Assembly (NCBI GenBank): GCA_016706225.1
Contig: JADJKB010000008.1
Location: 620,001 to 684,000, forward strand
Length of the DNA: 64,000 nt
Direction of reading: 5' to 3'
From: Myxococcales bacterium
GTDB taxonomy: Bacteria; Myxococcota_A; Polyangia; Polyangiales; Polyangiaceae
In this document: positions 16,320 to 26,456 of the stretch, piece after piece
How positions within the stretch are numbered: the stretch's first letter is position 1
Layout of the letters: each line of letters starts with the position of its first letter
The notes under the pieces: generated by a model
Database searches by the model: none
The model's input: the letters and a program-made list of their open reading frames with translations, nothing else
What the model was told of the DNA's origin: nothing
Made by a program: the position numbers and the translations under genes

Positions 16320-18832
16320 GGCCCGAGCAGCGCCTCGATCTCGGCAGGGTCGCGGAACTCGCGCATGTCGGCGAGCAAGGTGTCCGTCGCGTTCCACGGC
16401 AGGACGTTGCCCCGCGGCGTCGCGAACTCGAGCCGCACGTTGTCGTCGTTGCTGATGAGGGCGGCGGGAGTCGTCCCGGAGCGCGTGGCCATCGAAGCGA
16501 TGAAACGATCGAGGCCGTTCCCCGTCAGCAGGCAGTCGGCCAGGATCTCTTCGTGGGTCCGCTCCGCAGGCCAGGTGGCCTCGACGCGCGGATCGCGGCG
16601 CAGGGCTTGGATGCGGCTCCTGGAGCTGACCAGCGGCTCGAGGGACGCAACCAGGATGCCCTGGCCGCCGCCGTTGAACAGCGCCACGTGGGGGAACTCG
16701 GCGCGGAGGGTCGCGAGGATGCTGCCGGCATCGGCGCGGGTCATGTGGTGCAGCTGGATCCACTGCTGGAACACGCCGCCGGGGGCCAGGTGCTCCCGCA
16801 CGATGTGGTAAAAATCACGCGAGTAGAGCGAAGAAGCGCCGGCGAACCAGATGCTCGACAGCTCCATGCCGATGACGTCGTAGCGCTGAGTGTCGACCAT
16901 CAGGTGATGACGTCCGTCGTCGAGCACGAGGCGAACCCGCGGGTCTTCGAGCACCCCCCGGTTCACGTCGCGGAAATATCTGCCCGCCGCGGTGGCGATG
17001 GCCGGCGAGATTTCCACCGCGGTCAGCTGCCGGAAGGGAAATTCGGCGAGGGTGCCCAGCGAGTGCGCGGTGCCGAGCCCGATCACCAGCGCCTGGTCCG
17101 TTCGTCGGGCAAACAGCAGCGGATAGAGCGAGAAATAGCGCTGGGCAGCCATTTCATAGGCGTTGTTCCCCTGGAATTTGCCGTTGGTGTAGAGCGTGTA
17201 CACCGGGCCGGTCTTGGTCACCGTCGTGACGCCGCCCTGCACGTCCTCGGCGATGAACACGACGCCCTCGACCGGGCGCACGCCGCCAAAATACACGTTG
17301 GTGCCCGCGGTGAGCTTCGAGAGATCCCAGCGCGGAGTGGCGAACGAAGCCAGCGTCGCCGCGACACCAAAGGCAAACACGACCCATAGCTTGCGCGGGG
17401 ACGCCGCCGTGCGCCGGTGGACGAAGGCCCAGAGCACGGCCGCGGCGCTGAGCGCGAGGGCCACCGCGATCAGGCTGCCCTGGGAGCCCAGGCGCGGCAG
17501 GACGACGAAGCCCGCGACCAACGAGCCGAGCACGGCGCCGACGGTGTTGACGGCGGTCAGCCTGCCCGCCAGCTGGCTGACGTTGCCGAGGGCCGCGATG
17601 CGCTGCAAGAGCAGCGGGAAGGTGAGCCCCATCGCGGTGGTGGGGACCACCAGGATGCCAAACGCCACCGCGCCGCGGAACGCCTCGCGGGCCTCGAAGG
17701 AGCGGTAGTCGAGGCTCTTTTCACCGAACAACAGCGGCAGTCCGTCCCACCGATGCAGCGTCACGCCGAGGGCGAACCCCGCGAGCGCGAGCGCAAAGGC
17801 CGGAGCGAGCACGCCGAGGCGTCGATGGGCCATCGGCGCGAGCGCGGCGCCGAAGCCCAGGCAGGTCAGGAAGATCGCGAGGATCAAGCCGAAGGCGTAG
17901 GCGCTGTTGCCGATGATCAGCGCGAGCAAGTGGGTAAACACGACCTCGGCGCCGAGCACCACCAGACCCGAGAAGAGCGCGAGCGCGTACAGCACCCCCG
18001 CGGTCCGAGGGGGTGCCGGTTCGGCGGGCACGGCGACGCGAGCCGGCGCGTCTTCAGCGGCCGGCGGTGCGTCGCGACCTGGCGAGTCATCCGTGTCGGG
18101 CGACGCGGCGGTCCGAGGGGGCGAGGCGCGCATGCGGGAGCCCGCGAGCAGCGCTATGACTCCGACGCTCGCGCCCGCGACGGCGGCGTACGAGAGAGTT
18201 CTTGCCAGTCCCAGCTTCGGCAGCGCGACGTAGGCTGCACCGAGCGCACCGAGCGCACCGCCGAAGGTGTTGGCGGCGTACAGGGCGCCGAGCCAGCGCT
18301 CGCGGTGGCGGCTCTCGTGTTCGTCTCGGGCGTTCTCGGAGCCGAGCAGGCGAGACAAGAGCGGCAGCGTCGCGCCCATGGCAGTGGTCGGAACCAGCAC
18401 GACCAGGAACGCGAGCAACCAGCGCACTGACGTGACCAGCAGCACGGACTCGGGGTGCGCTCGCACCAGGCCAACGTAGAACGGCGTGATCGCGGTGAAG
18501 GCTTGCGGGGCCAGCGCAATGCCCGCGGCGACAGCCAGCTCGAGCAAACCGTAGGCGACCAGGGGGCGCTGTACGTGTCGAGCCCAGCGCCCGGACAGCT
18601 GGGCGCCGAGCGCGAGTCCCGCCATGAAGGCTGCGAGTACCGAGCTCACCGCGTAGGCGGTCGCACCCACGACGTAGGAGAGGTAGCGCGAGAAACACAG
18701 CTGCGCGATCAGCGCCGTTGCGCCCGATATCGCGAACAACACCAGGGGTACCCCCAGCTCGAGCAGCCGGCGCGGTCGGGGCGGAGTCACGCTGCCGGAG
18801 TATTGCAAGTTTGAGCCGTGAGAGCGCGCCAT
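16316..18832 (-). CDS. Fused transporter-like/spermidine-synthase-like membrane protein 2
   Basis: Predicted 838-residue protein, a distant paralogue of the gene at 11004. It has two blocks of hydrophobic helices (residues ~25-230 and ~290-515) separated by an acidic Pro/Ala-rich linker. Each block has the ...PTTAMG... loop (VPTTAMGATLPLLSRLL; VPTTAMGLTFPLLLQRI). The C-terminal aminopropyltransferase-like domain shows VIGLGTAHSLG, VEISPAIATAAGRYF, LVLDDGRHHL and ELSSIWFAGASSLYSRDFY. The glycine loop again departs from GGGDG. ATG 18832 is chosen because upstream starts in the same frame would collide with the divergent gene at 18861, only 28 bases away. It is coupled to the downstream YejM-like gene. 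Confidence 0.8.
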   Translation of the reverse strand: MARSHGSNLQYSGSVTPPRPRRLLELGVPLVLFAISGATALIAQLCFSRYLSYVVGATAYAVSSVLAAFMAGLALGAQLSGRWARHVQRPLVAYGLLELAVAAGIALAPQAFTAITPFYVGLVRAHPESVLLVTSVRWLLAFLVVLVPTTAMGATLPLLSRLLGSENARDEHESRHRERWLGALYAANTFGGALGALGAAYVALPKLGLARTLSYAAVAGASVGVIALLAGSRMRASPPRTAASPDTDDSPGRDAPPAAEDAPARVAVPAEPAPPRTAGVLYALALFSGLVVLGAEVVFTHLLALIIGNSAYAFGLILAIFLTCLGFGAALAPMAHRRLGVLAPAFALALAGFALGVTLHRWDGLPLLFGEKSLDYRSFEAREAFRGAVAFGILVVPTTAMGLTFPLLLQRIAALGNVSQLAGRLTAVNTVGAVLGSLVAGFVVLPRLGSQGSLIAVALALSAAAVLWAFVHRRTAASPRKLWVVFAFGVAATLASFATPRWDLSKLTAGTNVYFGGVRPVEGVVFIAEDVQGGVTTVTKTGPVYTLYTNGKFQGNNAYEMAAQRYFSLYPLLFARRTDQALVIGLGTAHSLGTLAEFPFRQLTAVEISPAIATAAGRYFRDVNRGVLEDPRVRLVLDDGRHHLMVDTQRYDVIGMELSSIWFAGASSLYSRDFYHIVREHLAPGGVFQQWIQLHHMTRADAGSILATLRAEFPHVALFNGGGQGILVASLEPLVSSRSRIQALRRDPRVEATWPAERTHEEILADCLLTGNGLDRFIASMATRSGTTPAALISNDDNVRLEFATPRGNVLPWNATDTLLADMREFRDPAEIEALLGP

Positions 18833-18860
18833 TTCGGACGCTCGCTCGCGGTAGAGTAGC

Positions 18861-20753
18861 ATGCGAAAGCGTCGGATCATGTCGAGCTCGCTGCGAAACC
18901 CGCTAGTCCGACCGCCCACCTTGCTCGCGACGCTCGGCCTGGCGTTTGGGACCGGCCTGTTCGCGGCCACGCTTCACTTTCGGCAGAGCGGAGCGCACGC
19001 GTCGGCGCCGCGGGTAGTGCTGGTGCTGGTTGCGTACTTCTTGGCGTGCGCTGCGGTGGTGATCGCCGCGCGGCTCGCCACCACACGACCGGACGCGGCT
19101 CTCGGCGCGCACGTCCGCACGGGTGTTGCGGCGGCGTTGGTCTTGGGTTTCACCCTGCTCGACCTGCTACATTTTCAGCTGTTCAAGCGCCACATCGACG
19201 CGGCGGCGCTGCATCTCGGCTGGCAGGCCGTGCGCTCGAAGTCGATCGCCGTCGGCTTGCCGGATCTGCTCGCCGCGCTGCTTGCGCTCTGCGTGCTCGG
19301 TCTCTTGGCGGCTTTGGCTCACGCGGCGCTGTCGCGCTTCGGAGCCGGCTCGCGCAGCGAGCAGCTCGCCCGGGCGATCTCGGGCTTCACGCTGGTGTTG
19401 GGCTTGCTCGGTGGCCTCTTGCGCGAGCGGTTGTGGGACGAGGATCACGTCGAAGCGGCGCGCCTGGCGCGAGCGCTGCCGTTTGCCTCGAACGCCGACG
19501 CGCGCGGAGCGGAGCTGAGTGAGCGAGGTTTTGGTGGTGAGCTGGACGCGGCGGTGTTCGCCGAGCTCGGTCGGGCGCGGGCAGCGCTCGGGACGGCATC
19601 GCTCAGCGCCCGCACACGGCCTGATCTGTTGATTGTGCACGTCGAGTCGCTGCGCGGTGACATGGTCGTCCCGGAGCTCATGCCGGGCTTGGTGGCGCTC
19701 GGCAAGGAGTGCCACACCCCTCAGCGCCACTACGCAACCGGCAACAACACGGGCAGCGCGGTCTTCGGGCTGGTCAGCGGGCTCAACGGATTCCAGTACC
19801 CGGCGGCGCGAAAACAGCGCGCCACAGCGCTGCCGCTCGTGGTGCTGAAGCGGCTCGGTTACCGCGTGTTCACGCATTTCGCGAACAACCTCCGGACCTA
19901 CGACGACGTGTTCGAGGTCGTGTTTGCCGGCGGGGTGGACCAGAGCTTCGTGCCAGCGGATGGGCCGTCGGAGCAGATGGATCGCGCCGTCGTTCAGCAC
20001 TACCTCGGCTCGCTGGGTGAGGGGACGGGGCCGCGCTTCGACTACCTGGTGCTCGACTCGACGCACTACGACTACGCCTACCCACCCGAGTACGAGAAAC
20101 ACGTGCCCTCCGGCACCCTCGCGCTGGGGCTCCGCGACGGTTTCATCGAGGACGCCGAGGTCGCTGCGCGCGCCAAGGAGCGAGCGCAGCTGGTGAAGAA
20201 TCGCTACCTGAACGCGGTCGGCTGGGTGGACGCGCAGCTCTCGGAGTTGGTCGCGGAGCTCAAGGCCAAGAACCGCTGGGCGTCGACGCTGGTGGTGATC
20301 GTCGGCGACCACGGTGAGGCCTTCTGGGAGCACGGCAGCTTCGGCCACGGCATGGGCCTCGAGGAGGAGCAGATCCGAGTTGCGTCGATGTTCTGCGGCG
20401 TCGGACCCCTGGCCGCCGAGGTCAGCTCGCATGCCGACGTCTTCCCGACCTGGTTTGCCCACATGGGGCTGTCGGGAGTGCCGGGTCCGTTCATGAACGG
20501 TCGCTCGTTACTCGAGCGCCGCCCCGAGGCCGAGGTCGCGGTCTCGGCCATGGGCATCACGGGGGCGTTCTCGAGTCGGCGCTTCGTCGCCGTGGGCTCC
20601 GGCCTGAAGCTCCACTTCGATAACTCACCCCGGCTGCCCATCGTGAGCGCGACGGATCTGGACGACCGCGCGCTCGGACAGGTGCCCGACGACGCCGAGC
20701 GGGTGCTCGCGCAGGCGCTCGCCACCAAGCTCTTGAGAAGCCCGGCGCCGTAG
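18861..20753 (+). CDS. YejM/PbgA-like membrane sulfatase-family protein 2
   Basis: Predicted 630-residue protein with about five hydrophobic helices before residue ~180 and a periplasmic domain after ~250. Motifs: LLIVHVESLRGDM, GNNTGSAVFGLVSGL with Thr at the nucleophile position, HYDYAYPPEYEKHVP, and VIVGDHGEAFWEHG then FGHGMG. HYDYAYPPEYEKHVP aligns with HFEYQYPKEYETHLP of the protein at 14349, so the two are homologous. Start ATG 18861; an ATG at 18879 is also possible. It is divergent from the spermidine-synthase-like gene and ends 2 bases from the convergent kinase. The Thr in the GNNTG context is as expected for an LtaS/YejM-type rather than formylglycine enzyme. Confidence 0.8.
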   Translation: MRKRRIMSSSLRNPLVRPPTLLATLGLAFGTGLFAATLHFRQSGAHASAPRVVLVLVAYFLACAAVVIAARLATTRPDAALGAHVRTGVAAALVLGFTLLDLLHFQLFKRHIDAAALHLGWQAVRSKSIAVGLPDLLAALLALCVLGLLAALAHAALSRFGAGSRSEQLARAISGFTLVLGLLGGLLRERLWDEDHVEAARLARALPFASNADARGAELSERGFGGELDAAVFAELGRARAALGTASLSARTRPDLLIVHVESLRGDMVVPELMPGLVALGKECHTPQRHYATGNNTGSAVFGLVSGLNGFQYPAARKQRATALPLVVLKRLGYRVFTHFANNLRTYDDVFEVVFAGGVDQSFVPADGPSEQMDRAVVQHYLGSLGEGTGPRFDYLVLDSTHYDYAYPPEYEKHVPSGTLALGLRDGFIEDAEVAARAKERAQLVKNRYLNAVGWVDAQLSELVAELKAKNRWASTLVVIVGDHGEAFWEHGSFGHGMGLEEEQIRVASMFCGVGPLAAEVSSHADVFPTWFAHMGLSGVPGPFMNGRSLLERRPEAEVAVSAMGITGAFSSRRFVAVGSGLKLHFDNSPRLPIVSATDLDDRALGQVPDDAERVLAQALATKLLRSPAP

Positions 20754-20755
20754 CC

Positions 20756-23556
20756 TCAGGGGAAGCGCACGGCAGCGGTCGCAGAGCCGCCGACCGGCAC
20801 GTTCACGGAGCGGGCCTTGCGGCCGTGCTCCGGGTGAATGAACACCACGCTGTGCGGACCGGCGGGCACACTCAGCCCGACCTTCGGGGTGGAGCCCATC
20901 GGGCGCCCGTCGAGGATCACGTTCGAGACGGGGATGCTGTTGATGTTCAGCGTGCCCGTGCCGGCCGCCGCGACCGGCTTGTCGGGGACGCCGGGGAGCG
21001 GCTTGCCGACCTCCGGTTTGGCGGTGCCGCCAACCGCGGTCTGGCCACCGGTCGCGGTGGGCGTCTCGGGCTTCGGCTGTTTGCCCTTCTCGAACAGGTC
21101 GATGACGAAGGTCTCTTCAGCCTTTCCATCCTGAAAGGTGATGTCTTTCTTGAAGTCCTCGAAGCCCGCCTTGGTCGCGACGATGCTCCACGGTTTGTCC
21201 GTGGCGATGTCGATCTTGATCGGCAGCTTGGGGATCGGGCGGCGTTCACTGCCACTGACCAACAGCACTCGAGCGCCGTCGGCGCCGCTGCCCCCTTTGA
21301 TGGTGGCCAGGCCTTTCACGACCTTGAGCTTGGGCTCGATGCTCTGGATCTGCCCCTCGTCGACGTTGATGCGTTTCTCCCACGACTCGTAGCGCTCGCC
21401 GGAGATCTTGATCACGTGCTCACCCGCGGTCATGTCGCGGAGCTCTTGCGGGAGCGGCCCGATCTCTTTGGAGTCGACGTGCAGCTTGACCGCGCCGATG
21501 GTGTCGGCCGAGACCTTGATGCCGGTGCCTTCGCTCGCCCGAGAGAGCGTGACATTCAGCACTGCGTCTTCCCCGGTCGACACCTTGACGCCCTGCTCGG
21601 CGGTGGCCTGGTAACCCGCGGCCGTGACCTTCACCATGTGGGTGCCGGAGGCGAGCTCGACGACGCGGCACGGCGAGGTGTCGCAGCGTTTGTTGCCGTC
21701 CACGAAGACCTGCAGTGCATCGACGCTCTTGTTGCCTGGACCGGCCACGGTCACGACGAGGGTGCCTTTGCGTGGGATGAAGAACACCACGATTGCGGCC
21801 ACGACGCCGACGACGAGCAAGCCCGCGACTGCGAGCAAGATCATGCGAACGGCGCCGCCGGCGGCGGTCGGCGGGGCGACATACGGCGCCGGGACGACGG
21901 GTGGCACCTGTGCCTGCGCCACGGGCATCGGCCCGGGCGTGTGCATCATTTGACCGGGCATTCCCGACATGGGGCCCGACATCGGCCCCGACATCGGCCC
22001 TGACATCGCAGCGCTTGGGATGCTCGGCGGGCCCGGCATGCCTGGGCTCGGGAAGCTCGGAGCCGCGGCTCCGCCGGAGCTGCCCATCAGCGCGGCGGCC
22101 GCGCCCATGCGTGCCGACGCGGCGGGACCCCCGGCGGCGGGCACGGGCGGTCCGCTCTTGAGCAGCGCTTGCGACGGAGCTTCGTTCGGGTCCTTGTCGA
22201 ACACCGCCGTCTTTTCGTCCTCGTCGTCCCAATCCATGTCGACCGGAGCCGCACCGGCAGGCGGGGGCTTGGGCGGCAACGGCCCGGGCATGGACGGCTT
22301 GGAGGTGGGTGGAGGAACGGCTGGCGGTGGCAGCGCGCCCGCGCGACTGGGCGGCGGGAGCGGTGCGCCGCTCCGCAGGCTCGGCGGGGGCAGCCCCTTG
22401 TTCGACTGCGGGGGCGGGGGAGTGGGGGCAACCCGAGCAGGGTCTTCTTGAGTCCCGGCGGTGGCGTTGGCGCGGGCAACGACCGAGGAGCGGGCGCCTG
22501 TGAGGGCGGCCCCGGCCGGCCCGACTTTTTCGCCAGGCCGTCGAATACGTCCAGATCAGATCCGCCTTTTTCGCTCATCCCGATCATCTCCTGCGGACCG
22601 GAGGCGGCTTGGGCTGCCTCCGTGGGGAACAGCTGTCCCATCAAGTGGGCCAGTCGTGCTCGGTCCCCGGCCGCGGGTAGCGTTCGGGCGAGCGCATGCA
22701 AATCTGCTTCTAATTCCGACGCGGTAGCGTACCGCTGGTTTGGGTCCTTGGCGAGCGCCTTGAGGACGATGCCGTCGACGCCCCGGGGCAGCCGAGGGTT
22801 CTCTCGGGACGGCGGGGAGACCGAATCGGTCCGGATCCGGTTCATCACGAGGATCTCGTTGGGGCCGTCGTACAGGCGCTTTCCGGTCAGCGCCTCCCAC
22901 AGGCAGATCCCCAGGGCAAAGATGTCCGCCCGTCGGTCCACCTCTTTTCCGGCGACCTGCTCCGGCGCCATGTAGCCGAACTTTCCCTTGATGGCGCCGG
23001 CCTGGGTACGGGTGATCTTGCCGGCCGCCTTGGCGATGCCGAAGTCGATCAGCTTCACCCGGCCGTCGTAGGAGACGAGGATGTTCTGCGGGCTCACGTC
23101 GCGGTGCACGATGTTGAGCGGGCGCCCCCGAGCGTCGTGGCGATCGTGGGCGTAGGTCAGGCCAGCGCAGACCTCGGTCAGGATGTAGATCGCGACCTCG
23201 GGCGGGAGCGACCAGTTCTTGGCGGCGGCGCGGTCCGACAGGGTTCGGAGCGGCTGCCCGTTGACGAACTCCAGCGCCATGTAGTGGCTGTGGTCGACCT
23301 GGCCCGCGTCGATGGTGCGCGCGATGTTGGGGTGGTCGAGCTGCGTCGCGATCCGAGCCTCGTCGTGGAAGAGCTCGATGAACTCCTCGTCTTCCGAGAC
23401 GTTGGGCAAGATGCGCTTGAGCGCGACCAGCTCGTTCGTGCGCATGTGCCGCGCCAGGAAGACCTCCGCCATCCCGCCGACGCTGATGCGATGAATGAGC
23501 TCGAACTGGCCGAAAATCGCCTGGGGCAACGGGTCTCCGAGGGGCAAGTCTCGCAC
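20756..23556 (-). CDS. Ser/Thr protein kinase with C-terminal PEGA domains (frameshifted as given)
   Basis: Predicted 933-residue membrane kinase if one missing base is restored. The GTG start gives a complete Hanks kinase domain: glycine loop ISVGGMAEVF, VALK47, HRDVSPQN (HRD 151-153), DFG 171-173 and GYMAPEQ. After PPPGLKKTLLGLPP the reading frame breaks within C/G runs at about 22410-22428. The other frame continues as a proline-rich linker, then MDWDDEDEKTAVFD, a Met/Gly/Pro repeat, a transmembrane helix (ILLAVAGLLVVGVVAAIVVF) and extracellular PEGA-type beta repeats (LQVFVDGNKRC; SNVILDGRPMGSTPKVGL). Both halves look under selection, so a base lost from a homopolymer is the simplest explanation. 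Otherwise the kinase would end without its sensor half. Confidence 0.8.
21966..22013 (-). repeat. 12-bp tandem repeat inside the kinase gene
   Basis: Four consecutive 12-base units of the form GACATCGGCCCC, the first and last imperfect. On the coding strand they give a Met-Ser-Gly-Pro repeat in the flexible linker between kinase and membrane helix. Copy number could vary between strains without shifting the frame. Confidence 0.7.
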
Positions 23557-23607
23557 AAACCCGCACGGAATTTCACAAGAACTGCGACTCCGGCTCGAGC
23601 CGACGGC

Positions 23608-26283
23608 TCACTCGGTTGGTTCGGCGCCGCCGGCCTCGGGGGCTTCTTTCTTGGGCTTCGGGAAATAGCGCACCCGCTTGGCCTGGAGCGGGTACCAGAC
23701 GTTGACAGGGACCACGGGCGTATCGGGGAAGATCCGGGTGACCCCGGGGGTGAGCCGGCGCACCAGTGCGAGCGCGCCGGGGCTCGGTTCGAGCGCGCGG
23801 CCGCCCAGGTCACGGTCGCCTCCGAGCGACAGCGCGAGGGGCTTCGATAAGTAGAGCTTGGTCTCGACTCCGAGGTCGTGGAGCAACGTCTCGAGCAGCT
23901 TGCCGTCGCGCGCCGCGTCTCGTGCGGTGGAGACCTCGGCGTAGAGCAGCATCCCGGCGCGGTCGACGCCGAGCGCCGCCAAGCTCGTGGTCTCGGGACT
24001 CGAGGCGCCGCGTGCCAGCGCGACTCCGGATGGATCGGGGCTGGTTGGGCCGATGGCAAATCCTCGACTGCCAAGCCAGAGCGCGGGCCCCAGGGCGGGT
24101 GGGGCCGGGAAGGACACGACGACCTTCGGCTCCTTGTCGTCGCGGGCAGCCAGCCTCACCGCCGCGGCGTCGACCTTCAACAACGTGATCTTGGTGTCGG
24201 CCCGGGCGGGCTCGGCTCGGAGCCAGGTGGTGGCGAGGGCGTAGGGCCAACCGTGTTGGGGTAACCCCTTGACCTTCCATTCGCCCTCTCCGGGCTCCGC
24301 AGGAGTCACCCGCGCCGGCAGCGCGTCACCCGGCACCAGGTTCCTCAGCGTGAGGTAGAAGAAGTCCCGGGACTCGCGCTGGATGTAACGCGGGAAGTTC
24401 ATCAAGCCCATGTAACGCAGCATGCGGCGAGAGAGAAAACGCCAGCCGTCCATGCCACTGACGGTGCCCTCCGCCTCCCACTGCGGGTCGAGCTTGCGAC
24501 CGACTGCGGGCAGCGCTGCCGCCGGCGCAGCGCGGTAGAACTCGAAGCCGGTGTGGCCTGGGTTCATGTCGAGGTGAATGCCGTAGACGCAGCGAGCACG
24601 CTGCATGGCGAGTGCGAGGTGATCCGCGTCGATGCTGGCCCCGTAGAGGTAAGCGACGAACCCTTCCTTGGTTTCACACACGGCGCTGCGAGTGGTGCGG
24701 CTCTCATCCGTCCAGCCGGGCGGCACGCCGCCCCACCAGTTGCGTTTGTACGGGTTCACCGTGCCGTCCACCACCAGCGGCGTCATGTTCTGGCGGAAGC
24801 TCACGATGTTGTCGGGGACCTTCTCGTCGTTGGGCCAGGTGCCGAATGCGGTCGAGCCGTCTGTCAGCTCCGCGACCGTCGCCGAGTAGGGTTTCGGTGG
24901 CAGGTACACCACGCCATCGGCCATCATCCCGAATTCGCCGTGGGTCGCCTGGAAGCCGCCGTTGAAACCGCCGACGAGTCGGCTCATCACCTCGGGCTTG
25001 CGGGGGACGAGACCCGGTCCGGTCTCGCCGGTCGCACTCTTGGGTTCGACGGTACCGCTCATGCTGTGCAGAGCGATCTGTCGCGGGTCCCACACCAGCA
25101 CCCAGGTCTGGTTGTACGCGCGCTTCTGATCCGTGCGGATGAAAGACTGCACGAAGGGCGCCGGTGCACCAGCGTTTCTGGGAATGAAAGGGTCCTTGTC
25201 GAGCGGGCGCCACTTGCCCTCGCCGTCGAGCGCCGGCGAAATCATCGGCTCCATGGGGGCGGGAGGCCAACCCGTCTCGGGATCCGGTAGCTCCGGCGCG
25301 AGAGGCGCGTCTTCGAGCCCGGCCAGCTCCTCCTTGACGCGCTCAGCACCGGTGTCACCCGTCAGCTTGCCGACGACGCGCTGAAACGCATCGAGGCCCT
25401 CGAACGCCACGGCCTTCACCAGCTGCATGCGGTCACTGCCGAACCACGACAGCGCGCGGACCCGGTCGACCGCCCAGGTCACCAGATTTCCCGGGCGGCT
25501 CTTCTCCGGCGTTTGCTCGAGCAAATAGTGGCCACCCTCGATCGGCCCGTCGCCGGAGGTCGGGATGCGGATCTTGCGACCGTCGGCGTCGGCCGAGAGT
25601 CCATCGCCGTCGAAGTGGAGGCGCGTGTGTTCCGCGGGTGGATCGAGACGGAACGAGCGCTGTCCCACGCCGGTCTGTTGCCCGGTCTCCTGCAGATTGG
25701 TGATCCGGCTCTGCCAGCGGGCGAGGGTCGACCAGCCGCTCGGCCGTGGCTCCCCGCTGAGATCGGCGAGCTTGAGGGTGAAAGCCTTGCCGTCGCTGCC
25801 AATCACCCATGCCGCGCGCAGCCCATCCACCACCAGGGACTGCTCGTCGACCGCCGAGGTGTCGCTCAGATCGTAGCTGCCCGTGATTTCCAGGAGCCGC
25901 CCCTCCGGCGACCAGCGACTGGTGAGCAACCAGATGTCCGACGGGTCTTCGCCAGCGCGCGCGCGCACCAGCGCTCGCACCGTGGTGCGGATCGAGGCCA
26001 AGGTTCCCGGTTCGGGATCCAGGAAAAAGACCTCCTCCGCTACGGCGTGCAGGCCGCGCTCTTCGAGGGCGAGAGCGACCGCCTTTTTTCGATCGGCCTC
26101 GGCGCGCGCGGCGGCCAGAGGAACGCTCGGGCGCAGCAGCCAGGCGACCGCGAAAAAAAGCGGCAGCGGACGCGCCAGCATGAACAGCCGCAGCAGCGCC
26201 GCGGGGAGCTGGGGAACGCGCGCCAGCAGCGACCGCCAGCTCACTCGGCTCTCTCGCCCCGTCGGCGTGCTCTCCACCGTCAT
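23608..26283 (-). CDS. Phosphodiester glycosidase family protein, membrane-anchored
   Basis: Predicted 891-residue protein. A single N-terminal helix (LPLFFAVAWLLRPSVPLAA) anchors it. Residues ~55-330 are an uncharacterised domain, including a DGDGLSADADG stretch. Residues ~360-640 show the NAGPA/phosphodiester-glycosidase fold: GGFNGGFQATHGEFGMMADG, VAYLYGASIDADHLALAM and GIHLDMNPGHTGFEF. This family cleaves sugar phosphodiesters such as uncovered mannose-phosphate groups in eukaryotes and surface polysaccharide linkages in bacteria. The last ~250 residues are unassigned. Start 26283 is one of three possible (also 26316 and 26376); none has a good ribosome binding site. It precedes the kinase in the same direction with a 51-base gap. 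Confidence 0.75.
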   Translation of the reverse strand: MTVESTPTGRESRVSWRSLLARVPQLPAALLRLFMLARPLPLFFAVAWLLRPSVPLAAARAEADRKKAVALALEERGLHAVAEEVFFLDPEPGTLASIRTTVRALVRARAGEDPSDIWLLTSRWSPEGRLLEITGSYDLSDTSAVDEQSLVVDGLRAAWVIGSDGKAFTLKLADLSGEPRPSGWSTLARWQSRITNLQETGQQTGVGQRSFRLDPPAEHTRLHFDGDGLSADADGRKIRIPTSGDGPIEGGHYLLEQTPEKSRPGNLVTWAVDRVRALSWFGSDRMQLVKAVAFEGLDAFQRVVGKLTGDTGAERVKEELAGLEDAPLAPELPDPETGWPPAPMEPMISPALDGEGKWRPLDKDPFIPRNAGAPAPFVQSFIRTDQKRAYNQTWVLVWDPRQIALHSMSGTVEPKSATGETGPGLVPRKPEVMSRLVGGFNGGFQATHGEFGMMADGVVYLPPKPYSATVAELTDGSTAFGTWPNDEKVPDNIVSFRQNMTPLVVDGTVNPYKRNWWGGVPPGWTDESRTTRSAVCETKEGFVAYLYGASIDADHLALAMQRARCVYGIHLDMNPGHTGFEFYRAAPAAALPAVGRKLDPQWEAEGTVSGMDGWRFLSRRMLRYMGLMNFPRYIQRESRDFFYLTLRNLVPGDALPARVTPAEPGEGEWKVKGLPQHGWPYALATTWLRAEPARADTKITLLKVDAAAVRLAARDDKEPKVVVSFPAPPALGPALWLGSRGFAIGPTSPDPSGVALARGASSPETTSLAALGVDRAGMLLYAEVSTARDAARDGKLLETLLHDLGVETKLYLSKPLALSLGGDRDLGGRALEPSPGALALVRRLTPGVTRIFPDTPVVPVNVWYPLQAKRVRYFPKPKKEAPEAGGAEPTE

Positions 26284-26456
26284 CTCCGAACGCAAACGCG
26301 AGCCCGCGGTTAGCATCTTCCCGAGGCGGCAGCCATGCCCCAACCGGCCGCGCCCTGGGGTGGCCGAGACTGGCAACCGAGTTGGCCATCGCGGACGGGT
26401 TTACCGGAGAATAGCCGGGGATGGCCGTGGCACACGCCGTGCTACTCTGTTGGCGA

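Noticed and set aside
22410..22428. Programmed -1 frameshift in the kinase
   Set aside because: No canonical slippery heptamer with a clear downstream structure was recognised, and other genes in the window show similar single-base breaks; kept only as an alternative.
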